The notes under the pieces are model-generated. The model did no database searches, was not told where the DNA came from, and saw only the letters and a program-made list of their open reading frames with translations. A program made the translations under genes and the position numbers. Below are positions 26,308 through 35,454 of a stretch of DNA of 64,000 bases, one piece after another; within the stretch, counting starts at the first letter, position 1; each line of letters starts with the position of its first letter. Location of the stretch: NCBI GenBank assembly GCA_029266495.1, contig JAQSWS010000049.1, forward strand, positions 1 to 64,000, in the 5' to 3' direction. This DNA is from Rariglobus sp. (GTDB lineage: Bacteria > Verrucomicrobiota > Verrucomicrobiia > Opitutales > Opitutaceae).

Positions 26308-27800
26308 GCACAGCGGTTGTTATTCCCGTCGCGGAGGCTCCGGAGCCGCGCTTCGATTTTCCTACCTGGCTGCCGCCGATGTTTGTGAAGGAGCTGCGCC
26401 AAGGGCTGCGCACACGCGGCTTCGTGGGCAGCATGGTGGGCTTCCAGGTGGTTATGGTGGTCGCCTTTGTGTGGGCGTTTGCGGTGAATATTTTTGGCGA
26501 GTCCGACGCGCAGGGGACCGTGAACGGTTTCTTTTGGGGCGTGCTGGGGATCATGCTGCTGGTGATCACCCCGCTGCGTGCGATGGCCGGCCTGCGGCAG
26601 GAGATCGACGCGAAGACGCTCGACCTCCTGATGCTGACCAATCTCACCTCGTGGCGCATCGTGCTGGGCAAATGGACCTCGCTGCTCGCGCAGTCCGCGC
26701 TGCTGGTGCTTGCGCTGCTGCCGTATGGCCTGGTGCGCTACTTCTTCGGTTCGGTGGACCTGTTGCAGGACCTGATCGGAATTGCGTCCATGTATCTGGG
26801 CTGCGGAATGCTCACGGCGGTGGCGTTATGGGTGTCGGGTTTGCCCAGGCTGTTGCGCATCGGTCTTCCGATCGGGCTTGTGTTGATGGCTCAGGGAATG
26901 GGCGGATTTATATTCGGCGGCATGGCGCATGGAGGCATGCGTATCACTCCATCATCGGGAAGCGGCGGGGCGGTCGCGTGGCTTATGGTGTTCGATTGCG
27001 TGTTGCTGCTGCTGTTCTGCCTGGTGCAGGCGGTGCGTCGCATCGCGCCTCCGGCGGAAAATCATTCGCCGCTGGCGCGAGGTCTGGCGCTGCTCACGCT
27101 CGCCGCGGTGCCGGTGCTTTATATTTTCGACGGAAAAGAGACGGCGATGGGACAATTGTGGATCGCGGTGGTGGCGCTCGCATTGGTGACGATCATCGAG
27201 ATCTCCAGCCTGCGCCGTCCGATGTCGGTTCATGTGCGCACCTGGTGGCGGCGGGGCCGGATGGGCGGGTGGGTTGGCCGGCTGGTGCTGCCGGGGTGGC
27301 CGAGTGCGGCGCTCTTCACGGCGTTCTGGCTCGCGGTCGCCGCGGTCGGCGCATCCATGGAGCTCATCAAGCTGTCGAGCGCGAGCCCGGGTGACATGGC
27401 GTGGTTGTTCGCGTTGTTGTGGGCGGCCCTGGTGTTCCCGATGGTGTTGCTGTCGTTTGCGCCGAACATCGGACGCCAGGCCCCGCTGGTGTATTTTATC
27501 CTGCAGGCGGCGTTTGGCATTCTGTCCCTCTTTATTGGCAATACTTCGAGTATCAGGATGAGCGAGACGGTGAAGGCGATTGAGTGGCTGGCGCATCTGC
27601 TGCCCGTTTCGAGCTTCTGGCTTCAATTGGAGCCGTTGGCCACGCATCCGGCCTATGACGGGCGCTATTTCACGGGCCAGGCTGTGATGCTCGTGGTGGT
27701 TGCGGCGTTGGCGGTATGGCGCGGGTGGGGTTACTGGAGCTGGGTGCACGCGCAGGGGGCGTCCCTTCGCCAGGAAAAGAAAGCGGTGCCGGCCGGATGA
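26304..27800 (+). CDS. ABC transporter permease (ABC-2 like)
   Basis: Membrane partner of the preceding ATPase, 498 aa with about ten to twelve hydrophobic segments. The N-terminal PMFVKELRQGLRTRGFVGSM motif before the first helix, and ITPLRAMAGLRQEIDAKTLDLL after the second, are the pattern of ABC-2 permeases (gliding or secretion related, NatB/GldF-like). The exported substrate is unknown. The start is 4 bp inside the ATPase gene; the end overlaps the DUF58 gene by 4 bp. Confidence 0.88.
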   Translation: MSTAVVIPVAEAPEPRFDFPTWLPPMFVKELRQGLRTRGFVGSMVGFQVVMVVAFVWAFAVNIFGESDAQGTVNGFFWGVLGIMLLVITPLRAMAGLRQEIDAKTLDLLMLTNLTSWRIVLGKWTSLLAQSALLVLALLPYGLVRYFFGSVDLLQDLIGIASMYLGCGMLTAVALWVSGLPRLLRIGLPIGLVLMAQGMGGFIFGGMAHGGMRITPSSGSGGAVAWLMVFDCVLLLLFCLVQAVRRIAPPAENHSPLARGLALLTLAAVPVLYIFDGKETAMGQLWIAVVALALVTIIEISSLRRPMSVHVRTWWRRGRMGGWVGRLVLPGWPSAALFTAFWLAVAAVGASMELIKLSSASPGDMAWLFALLWAALVFPMVLLSFAPNIGRQAPLVYFILQAAFGILSLFIGNTSSIRMSETVKAIEWLAHLLPVSSFWLQLEPLATHPAYDGRYFTGQAVMLVVVAALAVWRGWGYWSWVHAQGASLRQEKKAVPAG

Positions 27801-28672
27801 CCGCGGCGCCGGCCGAGATTCTTGACGCACGTCGCGCGGGGCTGGTCGCCGCGCAACGTTACCGGCTGCCTTTCGGGCGGCAGAACTGGCGGGGGCAGCC
27901 GGGTGGCTGGCAGGGCGCGGGCATCGGCAGCTCCATCGATTTTCAAGATCATCGCGCCTATGCGCCGGGCGATGATCCGCGCTACATCCATTGGTCGGCT
28001 TACGCGCGCACGGGTCAGCTCACGATGAAGCTCTACCGCGCCGAGGTTTCGCCGATGGTCGACGTGATCGCCGACGTGTCGGGCTCGATGACGTTCACGT
28101 CCGCGAAGGTGTCCCGGTTGGAATCGTTGCTGGCCTTTTGCGTGGAGAGCGCGGACCGGTCCGGCGCGCCGGTGCGCGTGCACGCGGTGAACGGCCGCCA
28201 GGTGAAGATGGTGCCGGTCGAGGCGGTGCGTGCCGGCGACTGGCGCGGGCGGATCGCGGTGACGCCGGGGCCGGGCGCGGCGCCGGGGGCGCTGCCCTGG
28301 CGTGCGGGTGCGATGAAGATTTTCATTTCGGATTTGCTGTATCCGGGCGATCCTTCCGGCGTGCTGGCGGCGATGGCGGCGGGCGGAGGGCTTTCGATGG
28401 TGCTCGCACCGGCGCTCGCGTCGGAGGCGGCGGCTCCCGCGCGCGGTAATGTGGAGCTGGTCGACTGCGAGAGCGGGCTGAAGCGCCGGCAGCGGATCGA
28501 TGCCGCGCTGGCGGAGCGCTACCGCGAGGCGTATGCACGGCATTTTGCATTGTGGATCGAGGCGGCCCGCCGGCGCGGCGTGGCGGTGGCGCGGCTCGCC
28601 TGCGAAGGCGCGCTCGTTGACGTGCTCGGCGGCGAGGCGCGGACGAGCGGTATGGTGGAGGTGAATACGTGA
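27797..28672 (+). CDS. DUF58 domain protein
   Basis: A 291-residue protein with the DUF58 hallmark FQDHRAYAPGDDPRYIHW (residues 49-66). It continues into a VWA-like fold with VIADVSGSMTF (DxSxS metal site). DUF58 proteins are regular partners of MoxR ATPases. No membrane segment is present, so it is probably cytoplasmic at the membrane face. ATGA overlap with the permease. Confidence 0.92.
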   Translation: MTAAPAEILDARRAGLVAAQRYRLPFGRQNWRGQPGGWQGAGIGSSIDFQDHRAYAPGDDPRYIHWSAYARTGQLTMKLYRAEVSPMVDVIADVSGSMTFTSAKVSRLESLLAFCVESADRSGAPVRVHAVNGRQVKMVPVEAVRAGDWRGRIAVTPGPGAAPGALPWRAGAMKIFISDLLYPGDPSGVLAAMAAGGGLSMVLAPALASEAAAPARGNVELVDCESGLKRRQRIDAALAERYREAYARHFALWIEAARRRGVAVARLACEGALVDVLGGEARTSGMVEVNT

Positions 28673-28694
28673 GCGGGAGGACGCCCATTTCGGA

Positions 28695-30488
28695 ATGATG
28701 CCGGTGTTTTCCAATCTCGCCGGGTTTTGGGCGCTGCTGGGGCTGCCGCTGCTGGTGGCGGTGCATTGCCTGCAGCAACGGTCGCGCAGCGAGGTGGTCA
28801 GCACGTTGTTTTTGCTCGAGGCGCTGGCGCCGGAAAGCCGGGGCGGGCGCACGTGGGACTGGTGGCGCACGTCGCGGGCATTCTGGCTGCAGGTGCTGGC
28901 GGTGTTGCTGGCGACCTGGGTGCTGACCGGTCCGCGCTGGGTGCGCGGCGAGTCCGCCCAGACGGTGGTGCTGGTGCTCGATAGCGCGGTGTCGCTGACG
29001 GCGTTTCGCGACGATGCGGTGAAAGCGGCGGAGGCGAAGATCGCGGCGAGCGCGGGGCGCGCGGCACGCACGGAGTGGGTGCTTCTCACCAGCGATCCGC
29101 GCCAGCCGCCCCTGTATCGCGGACCGGAGCGCACGGCGGCGCTTGCGGCCTTGGAGGCATGGCGGCCGCGGCTCGGCACGCATGATTACGAACCGGCGCT
29201 GCGACTGGCGCGTTCGCTGGTGGGCGCGGCGGGTGAGACCTGGTTCATCACCGATTCGCTCGTGAAGGTTCCGCCCGACCAGGCGGCGGTGAGCGTGGGA
29301 CGGCCCATTGCCAATGTCGGTTTTGCCGGTGCAACCGTGGTGAAGGACGGAGAGGGATGGGGATGGAAAGTGCTGGTGAAAAACCATACGGACGCGCCTC
29401 AACGTCGCGAATGGTGGTTTGAGCAGGCGGGCGCGCGAAGCGCGGCGCAGCCGGTGATATTGGACGCGGGCGCGTTGGTGGAGCTGGGCGGACGTTTTCC
29501 GGACGGTGCGGCGGAAGGCATGCTCGTGCTTGAGCCGGATGCATTCACGGCGGACGATCGCCTGCCGATGATGCGTCCGCGGCCCAAGGAGTTGACGGCC
29601 GGCATCGCGCTGGAAGGGGAGGACGGACGTTTTTTTCAGAAGCTGCTGGCGGGGGTCGACGGGGTGCGGGTTGTCGGCACTGGAACAAGTGCGGCCTTGC
29701 GTGTCGCCCGATTGGGCGCGGACGAAACCCCGGCGCCGGGCGCGGCGATTTTACTGCCGCGTTCGGTGCCGGAAACGGCGGAGCGGCGGTTGCAAACGGC
29801 GCCGGTCGTGGCGGAACGCAATGCACTGGTGGCCGATCTCAACTGGCAGGGGTTGCTCGGGCCGGGGGCGGCGGGTTTGCGACGCGGGCCGGGCGACGAG
29901 CCGTTGTTGTGGCAGGCGGATGCGCCGCTCGTCTGGTTGCGTCCGGGTGAGACGGCCGCGCGTCAGCTGGTCTTGAACTTCGACTGGGCGGCGGGCAACG
30001 CCTCGCGGCTGCCGGCGACGGTGCTGCTGTTGCGACGCTTCGTCGAGACGGTGCGCGCGGGGCAGCCGGGGTTTTATGCGGACAATTTTGATGCGGGTGC
30101 GTGCGTGCCGCTGGCGGCGCGGGATCTGGCGGAGGCCGCCGGCAAAATCACGATCACGTTTACCCCTGCGGACGGCGGGGAGGAGACCACGCGGGTGGCG
30201 TCACCGGCGGACCTGGCGGTGTTGCGCGCGCCGGGCGAGGCGGGATTCTTCACGGTGAATCGCGGCGAAACCGGGCTGGTGCGCGGGGCGGCGCAGTTTG
30301 CCGATGCCCGTCAGGGCGACTTCAGGCGCGCGGAGACGTTTGACAGCGGGCGCGGACCGGAGGCGCGGGCGGCGTGGGAACGGGCGACGCGGCCGGATCC
30401 GTTGACGTCGGTGTGGCTGGTGCTGCTTGGCGGGCTGTTGCTGGCGAGCTGGTGGCCGGCTGGAAAACAAGGAGGACGCGCACCATGA
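28695..30488 (+). CDS. BatA-like membrane protein with degenerate VWA domain
   Basis: A 597-residue protein with the usual BatA N-terminus: a helix at 8-25 (FWALLGLPLLVAVHCLQQRS), a short loop with FLLEALAPESRGGRTWDWW, and a second helix (about 55-72). A VWA-like domain starts with VVLVLDSAVSLTAF, where the metal-site pattern D-S-A-V-S is intact at D, S and S. A long soluble region and a final helix (about 573-590) follow. Function unknown; it likely sits in the inner membrane facing the periplasm. The ATG at 28695 may equally be the next codon. It ends in a 4-bp overlap with the following gene. Confidence 0.82.
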   Translation: MMPVFSNLAGFWALLGLPLLVAVHCLQQRSRSEVVSTLFLLEALAPESRGGRTWDWWRTSRAFWLQVLAVLLATWVLTGPRWVRGESAQTVVLVLDSAVSLTAFRDDAVKAAEAKIAASAGRAARTEWVLLTSDPRQPPLYRGPERTAALAALEAWRPRLGTHDYEPALRLARSLVGAAGETWFITDSLVKVPPDQAAVSVGRPIANVGFAGATVVKDGEGWGWKVLVKNHTDAPQRREWWFEQAGARSAAQPVILDAGALVELGGRFPDGAAEGMLVLEPDAFTADDRLPMMRPRPKELTAGIALEGEDGRFFQKLLAGVDGVRVVGTGTSAALRVARLGADETPAPGAAILLPRSVPETAERRLQTAPVVAERNALVADLNWQGLLGPGAAGLRRGPGDEPLLWQADAPLVWLRPGETAARQLVLNFDWAAGNASRLPATVLLLRRFVETVRAGQPGFYADNFDAGACVPLAARDLAEAAGKITITFTPADGGEETTRVASPADLAVLRAPGEAGFFTVNRGETGLVRGAAQFADARQGDFRRAETFDSGRGPEARAAWERATRPDPLTSVWLVLLGGLLLASWWPAGKQGGRAP

Positions 30489-33022
30489 CGTTTGGATCCC
30501 CGGAATGGTTTTTTCTGGTGCCCGCGCTGATCGCGCTGGGCTGGCGGCGGCGTGGATGGCGGTTGCACGAACCGGTGCGGGCGGCGGCGTTGATCTTGCT
30601 GGTGCTTGCGCTGGCGGACCCGCGGCTGCGCATCGGCGGGAGCGGGCTGGATGTGTGGGTGTTGATGGATCGATCGGATTCCGTTGCCGCGCAGGCGGCG
30701 TCGCAAGCGCCCGAGGTGGCGGCGATCCTTGAGCGGGCGAAACGCAGCGAGGACCGGGTGTTTTACATCGATTATGCGGTGGATGCGGTGCGGCGCGATC
30801 AAGGCGACCCTGTGCTGCGCGGCGGCACGCAGCGGACCCGCACGGACGTCGCACTGGAGTTTGCGCTGGCGCAATTCGCCCCGGACCGCGCGGCACGATT
30901 GCTCGTAGTGAGCGACGGATACGCGACGGCGTCGTTGGGAACGACCGCGGAGAAGGTGCTGCGCAGCGGGGTGCCGCTCGATTATCGCCTTTCGGGGGGC
31001 GAGGGTGGACCGGATTACCGGGCGGGGCAGGTGGAGGTGCCGTCACGCGTGCTGCCGGGCGAGGCGTTTCTGGTGGAGTTTTCCATCGCCGGAAATGTTG
31101 ACGGAGCGGTTCCCTGGGAGGTGTCACGCGAGGATCGCGTGGCGGCGCAGGGCGTGGCCCAGGTGCGCGGGGGCGTTGCGCATGTGCGGCTGACGGACCG
31201 GCTCGGCGGAAACGGTGCGGTGCGTTATGTCGTGCGGGTGAAGCCGGCGCAGGATGCGCATCCGGAAAACAACCAGGCGGACGCGTGGGTCGAGGTGGCG
31301 GGAGGTCCGCGCGTGGTGCTGGTCACGAATTATCCGGACGATCCGCTGGCGGCGCTGTTGCGCGCGCAAGGGCTCGCGGTCGACCTGGTGACGGAGCCCG
31401 GACGACTCGTGCCGCCCTCGCTCACGGGGGCGCGGCTGGTGGTGATCAACAACGTGCCGGCGAGCCGGGTGGCCCCGGAATTCCTGGGGGCGCTGGAGTT
31501 CTTTGTGCGCGAGCAGGGCGGCGGTTTGCTGATGGCGGGCGGGCAAAACAGCTTTGGTTCGGGCGGGTATTTTTCGTCGGCGATCGACCCGTTGCTGCCG
31601 GTGTCGATGGAGTTGCGCAAGGAGCACCGCAAGCTGGCCACGGCGATGTCGATCGTGCTGGACCGCTCGGGCAGCATGGCGGCGAGCGCGGGGGCGGGCG
31701 TGACCAAGATGGATCTCGCCAACTCCGGGACGGCGCGCGCGATCGAGTTGCTCGGCGAATTCGACGCCGTCTCGATCCATGCGGTCGACTCGGCGCCGCA
31801 TGAGATCGTCGGGCTGGCGCAGGTCAGCGGAAATCGCGGGCGCATGATTGACGCGGTGCGGCGCATCCAGAGCACGGGTGGCGGCATCTATGTTTATGAA
31901 GGGCTCAAGGCGGGCTGGGCGCAGTTGAAGAAGGCGGAGACGGGCCAGCGGCATTTGATTCTGTTTGCCGATGCGGCGGATGCGGAGGAGCCGGGAGACT
32001 ACAAAAACCTGCTCGAGGAAATGCGCGCGGAAGGTGCGACGGTGAGCGTGATCGGCCTCGGGTCGCCGACGGACAGCGATGCGGCGTTCTTGCGCGACGT
32101 GGCGGAGCGCGGGGGCGGGCGGATTTTCTTTAATGCCAACGCGGGCGACCTGCCGGAGATTTTCGCACAGGAAACGGTGTCAGTGGCTCGGTCGGCCTTC
32201 ATCAAGGAAGTCACGCCGACGCTTGGCACGCCGGGCTGGACGGAGATCGCGGCGCGCACGCCGCAGTGGCCGGCGGCGGTGGACGCCTACAATCTCGGTT
32301 ACCTGCGACCCGAGGCGACAGCGTCGCTGGTGACGACGGACGAGTATCAGGCGCCGCTGGTCGCGGCGTGGGCGCGGGGCGCGGGACGGGTGGCGGCGGT
32401 GGCGTTTCCATTGGGCGGGCCGCATTCGGACCGGGCGCGGGCGTGGCCGGGTTACGGCGATTTTGTGCAGACGCTCACCCGCTGGCTGGCGGGCGAGGAC
32501 ACGCCTCCGGGCATGGCGTTGCGCACGCGTGTCGACGGTGACCGGCTCGCTCTGGAGCTGCTCTATGATGACACATGGGCGGCACGCGTGGCGCAGACTC
32601 CGCCGGTGGCGATGCTGGCGGTGTCGGGCGCCGATCGCAGCAAGGATGAGGTGCGGCCCCTCGTGTGGGAGCGGATCGAACCGGGTCGGTTCCAGGCGTC
32701 GGCAATGCTGGAGCCGGACCGGCGGGTGCGTGGCGTGGTGCGGGTGGGGGCGGCTGCGCTGCCGTTTGGCCCGCTGGCTCCAGGCGGTTCGGCCGAGTGG
32801 AGTTTTGAAGCGGAACGGGTGCAGGAGCTGCGGCACCTTTCGATGCGCAGCGGAGGCGTGGAACGTCTCGACCTTGCGTCAATCTGGGATGCGCCGCGCG
32901 CGGTGAACTATCGTGGGATTCGCGGCTGGTTGCTCGTCGCGTGGCTCGTGTTGTTGCTGACCGACGCGGCGTTGACGCAGCTCGACGTGTCGCTCCTGCC
33001 GCGCCGGCGGTCAGGCGGTTAA
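30485..33022 (+). CDS. large membrane protein with two VWA domains and a glutamine-amidotransferase-like domain
   Basis: An 845-residue protein closing the MoxR operon. Helices at about 8-20 and 31-45 are followed by a first VWA domain with DRSDS at 62-66. A GATase1-like segment (about 278-385: VVLVTNYPDDPLAALLRAQG, then EQGGGLLMAGGQNSFGSGGY) comes next. A second VWA domain has DRSGSM at 393-398. A C-terminal helix (about 819-837) ends the protein. Both DxSxS metal sites are intact. Planctomycete and verrucomicrobial proteins of this type are mostly annotated as VWA-domain or glutamine amidotransferase proteins without known role. The stop overlaps the convergent DUF420 gene by 4 bp. Confidence 0.85.
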   Translation: MTFGSPEWFFLVPALIALGWRRRGWRLHEPVRAAALILLVLALADPRLRIGGSGLDVWVLMDRSDSVAAQAASQAPEVAAILERAKRSEDRVFYIDYAVDAVRRDQGDPVLRGGTQRTRTDVALEFALAQFAPDRAARLLVVSDGYATASLGTTAEKVLRSGVPLDYRLSGGEGGPDYRAGQVEVPSRVLPGEAFLVEFSIAGNVDGAVPWEVSREDRVAAQGVAQVRGGVAHVRLTDRLGGNGAVRYVVRVKPAQDAHPENNQADAWVEVAGGPRVVLVTNYPDDPLAALLRAQGLAVDLVTEPGRLVPPSLTGARLVVINNVPASRVAPEFLGALEFFVREQGGGLLMAGGQNSFGSGGYFSSAIDPLLPVSMELRKEHRKLATAMSIVLDRSGSMAASAGAGVTKMDLANSGTARAIELLGEFDAVSIHAVDSAPHEIVGLAQVSGNRGRMIDAVRRIQSTGGGIYVYEGLKAGWAQLKKAETGQRHLILFADAADAEEPGDYKNLLEEMRAEGATVSVIGLGSPTDSDAAFLRDVAERGGGRIFFNANAGDLPEIFAQETVSVARSAFIKEVTPTLGTPGWTEIAARTPQWPAAVDAYNLGYLRPEATASLVTTDEYQAPLVAAWARGAGRVAAVAFPLGGPHSDRARAWPGYGDFVQTLTRWLAGEDTPPGMALRTRVDGDRLALELLYDDTWAARVAQTPPVAMLAVSGADRSKDEVRPLVWERIEPGRFQASAMLEPDRRVRGVVRVGAAALPFGPLAPGGSAEWSFEAERVQELRHLSMRSGGVERLDLASIWDAPRAVNYRGIRGWLLVAWLVLLLTDAALTQLDVSLLPRRRSGG

Positions 33023-33453
33023 GCGGCGGACGGCCACCACTGGTAGAGGAAAAAATAAACGAGCACGCCGGTGATGCTCACGTAATACCAGATCGGAAAC
33101 ACGATGCGCGCCCAGGTTTTGTGGCGTTCGAATTGTCCGGTGATCGCGAGGGAGAAGGTCTTCGGCACGAGGTAGGCGATGCTCATCGCAAGGAGGATAT
33201 GGGTGATCAGCATCGTGTAATACACGGCGCGGATCGCGCCTTCGCCGCCAAACGGCGTGTGAACTCCGCGGACGAGGACCTTGTGGGTCACGTAGCCGAC
33301 CAGGAAGATCGCCGAGACCACGCCGGCCGACAGCATGAACGTGCGATGAACGTGGGCGTTTTTGGCCCGGATGAAAATAAAGCCCCCCGTCATCAGCACG
33401 GTGGCAAGACCGTTGAGCGCGGCGTTGAAGGCGGGAATGTCGTTGATGGTCAC
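33019..33453 (-). CDS. DUF420 domain membrane protein
   Basis: A 144-residue, four-helix membrane protein of the DUF420 family, often found beside oxidase assembly genes (CtaM-like in Firmicutes). Conserved His residues occur in AHVHRTFMLSA, YVTHKVLVRG and MLITHILLAM, and a basic FERHKTWARI loop is present. GTG 33453 is the only fitting start. It follows ctaB by 11 bp on the same strand; a role in heme or copper maturation of the caa3 oxidase is an inference. Confidence 0.88.
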   Translation of the reverse strand: MTINDIPAFNAALNGLATVLMTGGFIFIRAKNAHVHRTFMLSAGVVSAIFLVGYVTHKVLVRGVHTPFGGEGAIRAVYYTMLITHILLAMSIAYLVPKTFSLAITGQFERHKTWARIVFPIWYYVSITGVLVYFFLYQWWPSAA

Positions 33454-33464
33454 AAGTGAAAAAC

Positions 33465-34364
33465 TCAGGCGAAAAGAAAACGGTCGGCCACCAACGCGCC
33501 GAGTTGGAGCGGCAGCCAGCCGATGGTCGTGAAGAAGAGGGTGCGGGCGGTCTTGTCACGATCGGCGGGACGCAGGAACGCCGCGGCGCGGGCGAGAAAC
33601 CAGACCGCGAGCAGCGCGGTGGCGATTGTGTAGTAGATGCTCCCGAGCCCGAGCGGCTGCGGCAGGAGGCAGACGACGGCGAGTGCGACGGAGTTGACGA
33701 AAGACCAGCGGGCGACCTTGCCGCCTTCGCCATCGCGCACGGGCAGCATGGGGAAGTTTACCGAGCCGTAGTCTTTGCGATAAGTCCACGCGATGGCCAT
33801 GAAGTGGGGGATCTGCCAGAGGAAGAGGATCGCAAACAGGATCCAGCCGAGCGCGGACACGCCGCCGGTTGCGGCCGCCCAGCCGATGAGCGGGGGGAAC
33901 GCGCCCGCGACCGCGCCGATCTCGGTGGACCAGCGCGACCAGCGCTTCGAGGGCGTGTAGATCGCCAGATACGAAATGATCGTGAGCAGCGCGAAGAACG
34001 ACGCGGGACCGTTGGTGTAGGTGAACAACACGCCGAGTCCGCCCGCACACAGGCCGGCGCCGAGCACGAAGGCGGAGCCGGTGGCGACTTTGCCGGAAGG
34101 AATCGGACGGTCGGCGGTGCGCGGCATGACCGCATCGGTGTCGCTTTCCATCCATTGGTTGAGCGCGGCGACGCCGGCGGCGCAGGCGCACGTGCCGATC
34201 ACCAATCCCCAGAATTCGGCCGGATGCCAGCCGGGGCGCGCGGCCGCGTAGCCGACCAGCGTGGTGATGACCGACAGCGTGCTGAGGCGCGGCTTGGTCA
34301 ACTCAAGGTAGTCGCCAAAGCGGGCCTTGGGCGCGGTGTTCTCCATGAGGGCGGCGGCGGTCAT
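33465..34364 (-). CDS. ctaB: protoheme IX farnesyltransferase (heme O synthase)
   Basis: UbiA-family prenyltransferase (299 aa, nine helices) that adds the farnesyl tail to heme b. The first Asp-rich motif NQWMESDTDAVMPRTADRP and the second, YRKDYGSVNFPMLP, bind prenyl diphosphate and heme. YLELTKPRLSTLSVITT is the usual start of helix 1. The ATG at 34364 overlaps the ctaA stop by 4 bp; a second Met six codons on is possible. Confidence 0.96.
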   Translation of the reverse strand: MTAAALMENTAPKARFGDYLELTKPRLSTLSVITTLVGYAAARPGWHPAEFWGLVIGTCACAAGVAALNQWMESDTDAVMPRTADRPIPSGKVATGSAFVLGAGLCAGGLGVLFTYTNGPASFFALLTIISYLAIYTPSKRWSRWSTEIGAVAGAFPPLIGWAAATGGVSALGWILFAILFLWQIPHFMAIAWTYRKDYGSVNFPMLPVRDGEGGKVARWSFVNSVALAVVCLLPQPLGLGSIYYTIATALLAVWFLARAAAFLRPADRDKTARTLFFTTIGWLPLQLGALVADRFLFA

Positions 34365-35368
34365 GCGGTGGTGGGGGCGGCGGTGGTTTCGCGACGGATG
34401 ATCGCGTCCCGATACGACCACCAGGCGACGGTGAAGACCACCGCGAAAATACTGACGCCTCCGATCACGTGCGCAGTGGTGTAGTAAGGGCCGCGAATCG
34501 TCCACACGGCCATGGCGCCGAGGAAAATTTGCAACGCGAGCAATGCGACGATCAGTCCGGCGGCACGTTTAAAACCGCGTCCGACGTCCGGAGAACGCCA
34601 GAGGGAAACCGCCAGCCATGCGAGTGCGACCGTCAGCACGGCGGCGAGCACGCGGTGGGTGAAATGGATCGCCACGCGGAAGTCCCACTCCTGCGGAATG
34701 AGCCCGCCGGCGGGGGTGAGCGGGAACGTGGGGATGGCGAGGCCGGCGTTGTTGTGACGCATGACCGCCGCAACGATCAGTTGAACGAAAACGAGCAGCG
34801 TGCACACCACCGCGAGGCGGCGGATTTTTAGCGGAGTCGGGGCGGTGCCTTCGGGTGCGCCTTCTATCCACGGACGCGATAACCCGGCCGCGATGGCAAA
34901 CAGCACGCAGACATAAACCTGTGCGAGGATGCCGTGCGGGATGCGCAGCATCTGTCCGAGCGACATCTCGAAGCCGGGCACCGCGAGGGAGTCGAGCAGC
35001 ACGCGTTTGCCGCCAAGGATGCCCTGGATGATCACGATGAAGAGGGCGGCCCAGCCAAGACTGCGCAGCCAGCCGCGGCCCTCGCGCACTTGCAGCCACA
35101 CAACCAAGGTGATCGCAAGCAGGCCCATGACGGTGCCGAAGAGGCGGTGCGAGTGTTCGGCGAACTTGTCGATCTCGGTCAGCCAGCCTTCGGGGTTGAT
35201 CGAGCCATTGGACAAGGGCCAGTCGGGGAACGCCATGCCCGCGTGGATGCTGGTCGTGAAGGCCCCCAGGGTCACGACGGCGAACACCCACGCGGCGCCG
35301 AGCGCGGCGAACCACGCGAGGCCGGGCTTGTAGGAAGAGGTGCGGGAAGTGGTCTTGATGGCGGTCAT
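34361..35368 (-). CDS. ctaA: heme A synthase (COX15/CtaA family)
   Basis: Eight-helix membrane oxygenase (335 aa) that converts heme O to heme A. Conserved His residues are visible in EHSHRLFGTVMG, RIPHGILAQVY, IHFTHRVLAAVLT and TTAHVIGGVS, giving the two heme sites. The AFPDWPLSNG loop is typical for the COX15 type. First gene of the ctaA-ctaB-DUF420 unit; divergent from the SCO gene, sharing an 86-bp promoter spacer that contains a TTGACA hexamer at 35420-35425 (SCO direction). Confidence 0.95.
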   Translation of the reverse strand: MTAIKTTSRTSSYKPGLAWFAALGAAWVFAVVTLGAFTTSIHAGMAFPDWPLSNGSINPEGWLTEIDKFAEHSHRLFGTVMGLLAITLVVWLQVREGRGWLRSLGWAALFIVIIQGILGGKRVLLDSLAVPGFEMSLGQMLRIPHGILAQVYVCVLFAIAAGLSRPWIEGAPEGTAPTPLKIRRLAVVCTLLVFVQLIVAAVMRHNNAGLAIPTFPLTPAGGLIPQEWDFRVAIHFTHRVLAAVLTVALAWLAVSLWRSPDVGRGFKRAAGLIVALLALQIFLGAMAVWTIRGPYYTTAHVIGGVSIFAVVFTVAWWSYRDAIIRRETTAAPTTA

Positions 35369-35454
35369 CAGGCTGCGTTGTGGCGCAGGGAAGGGAAATC
35401 ACTACCTGCCGCAAAGCCTTTGACAAATTTTTCCTCGGGGGAATCCGTAGGTAT

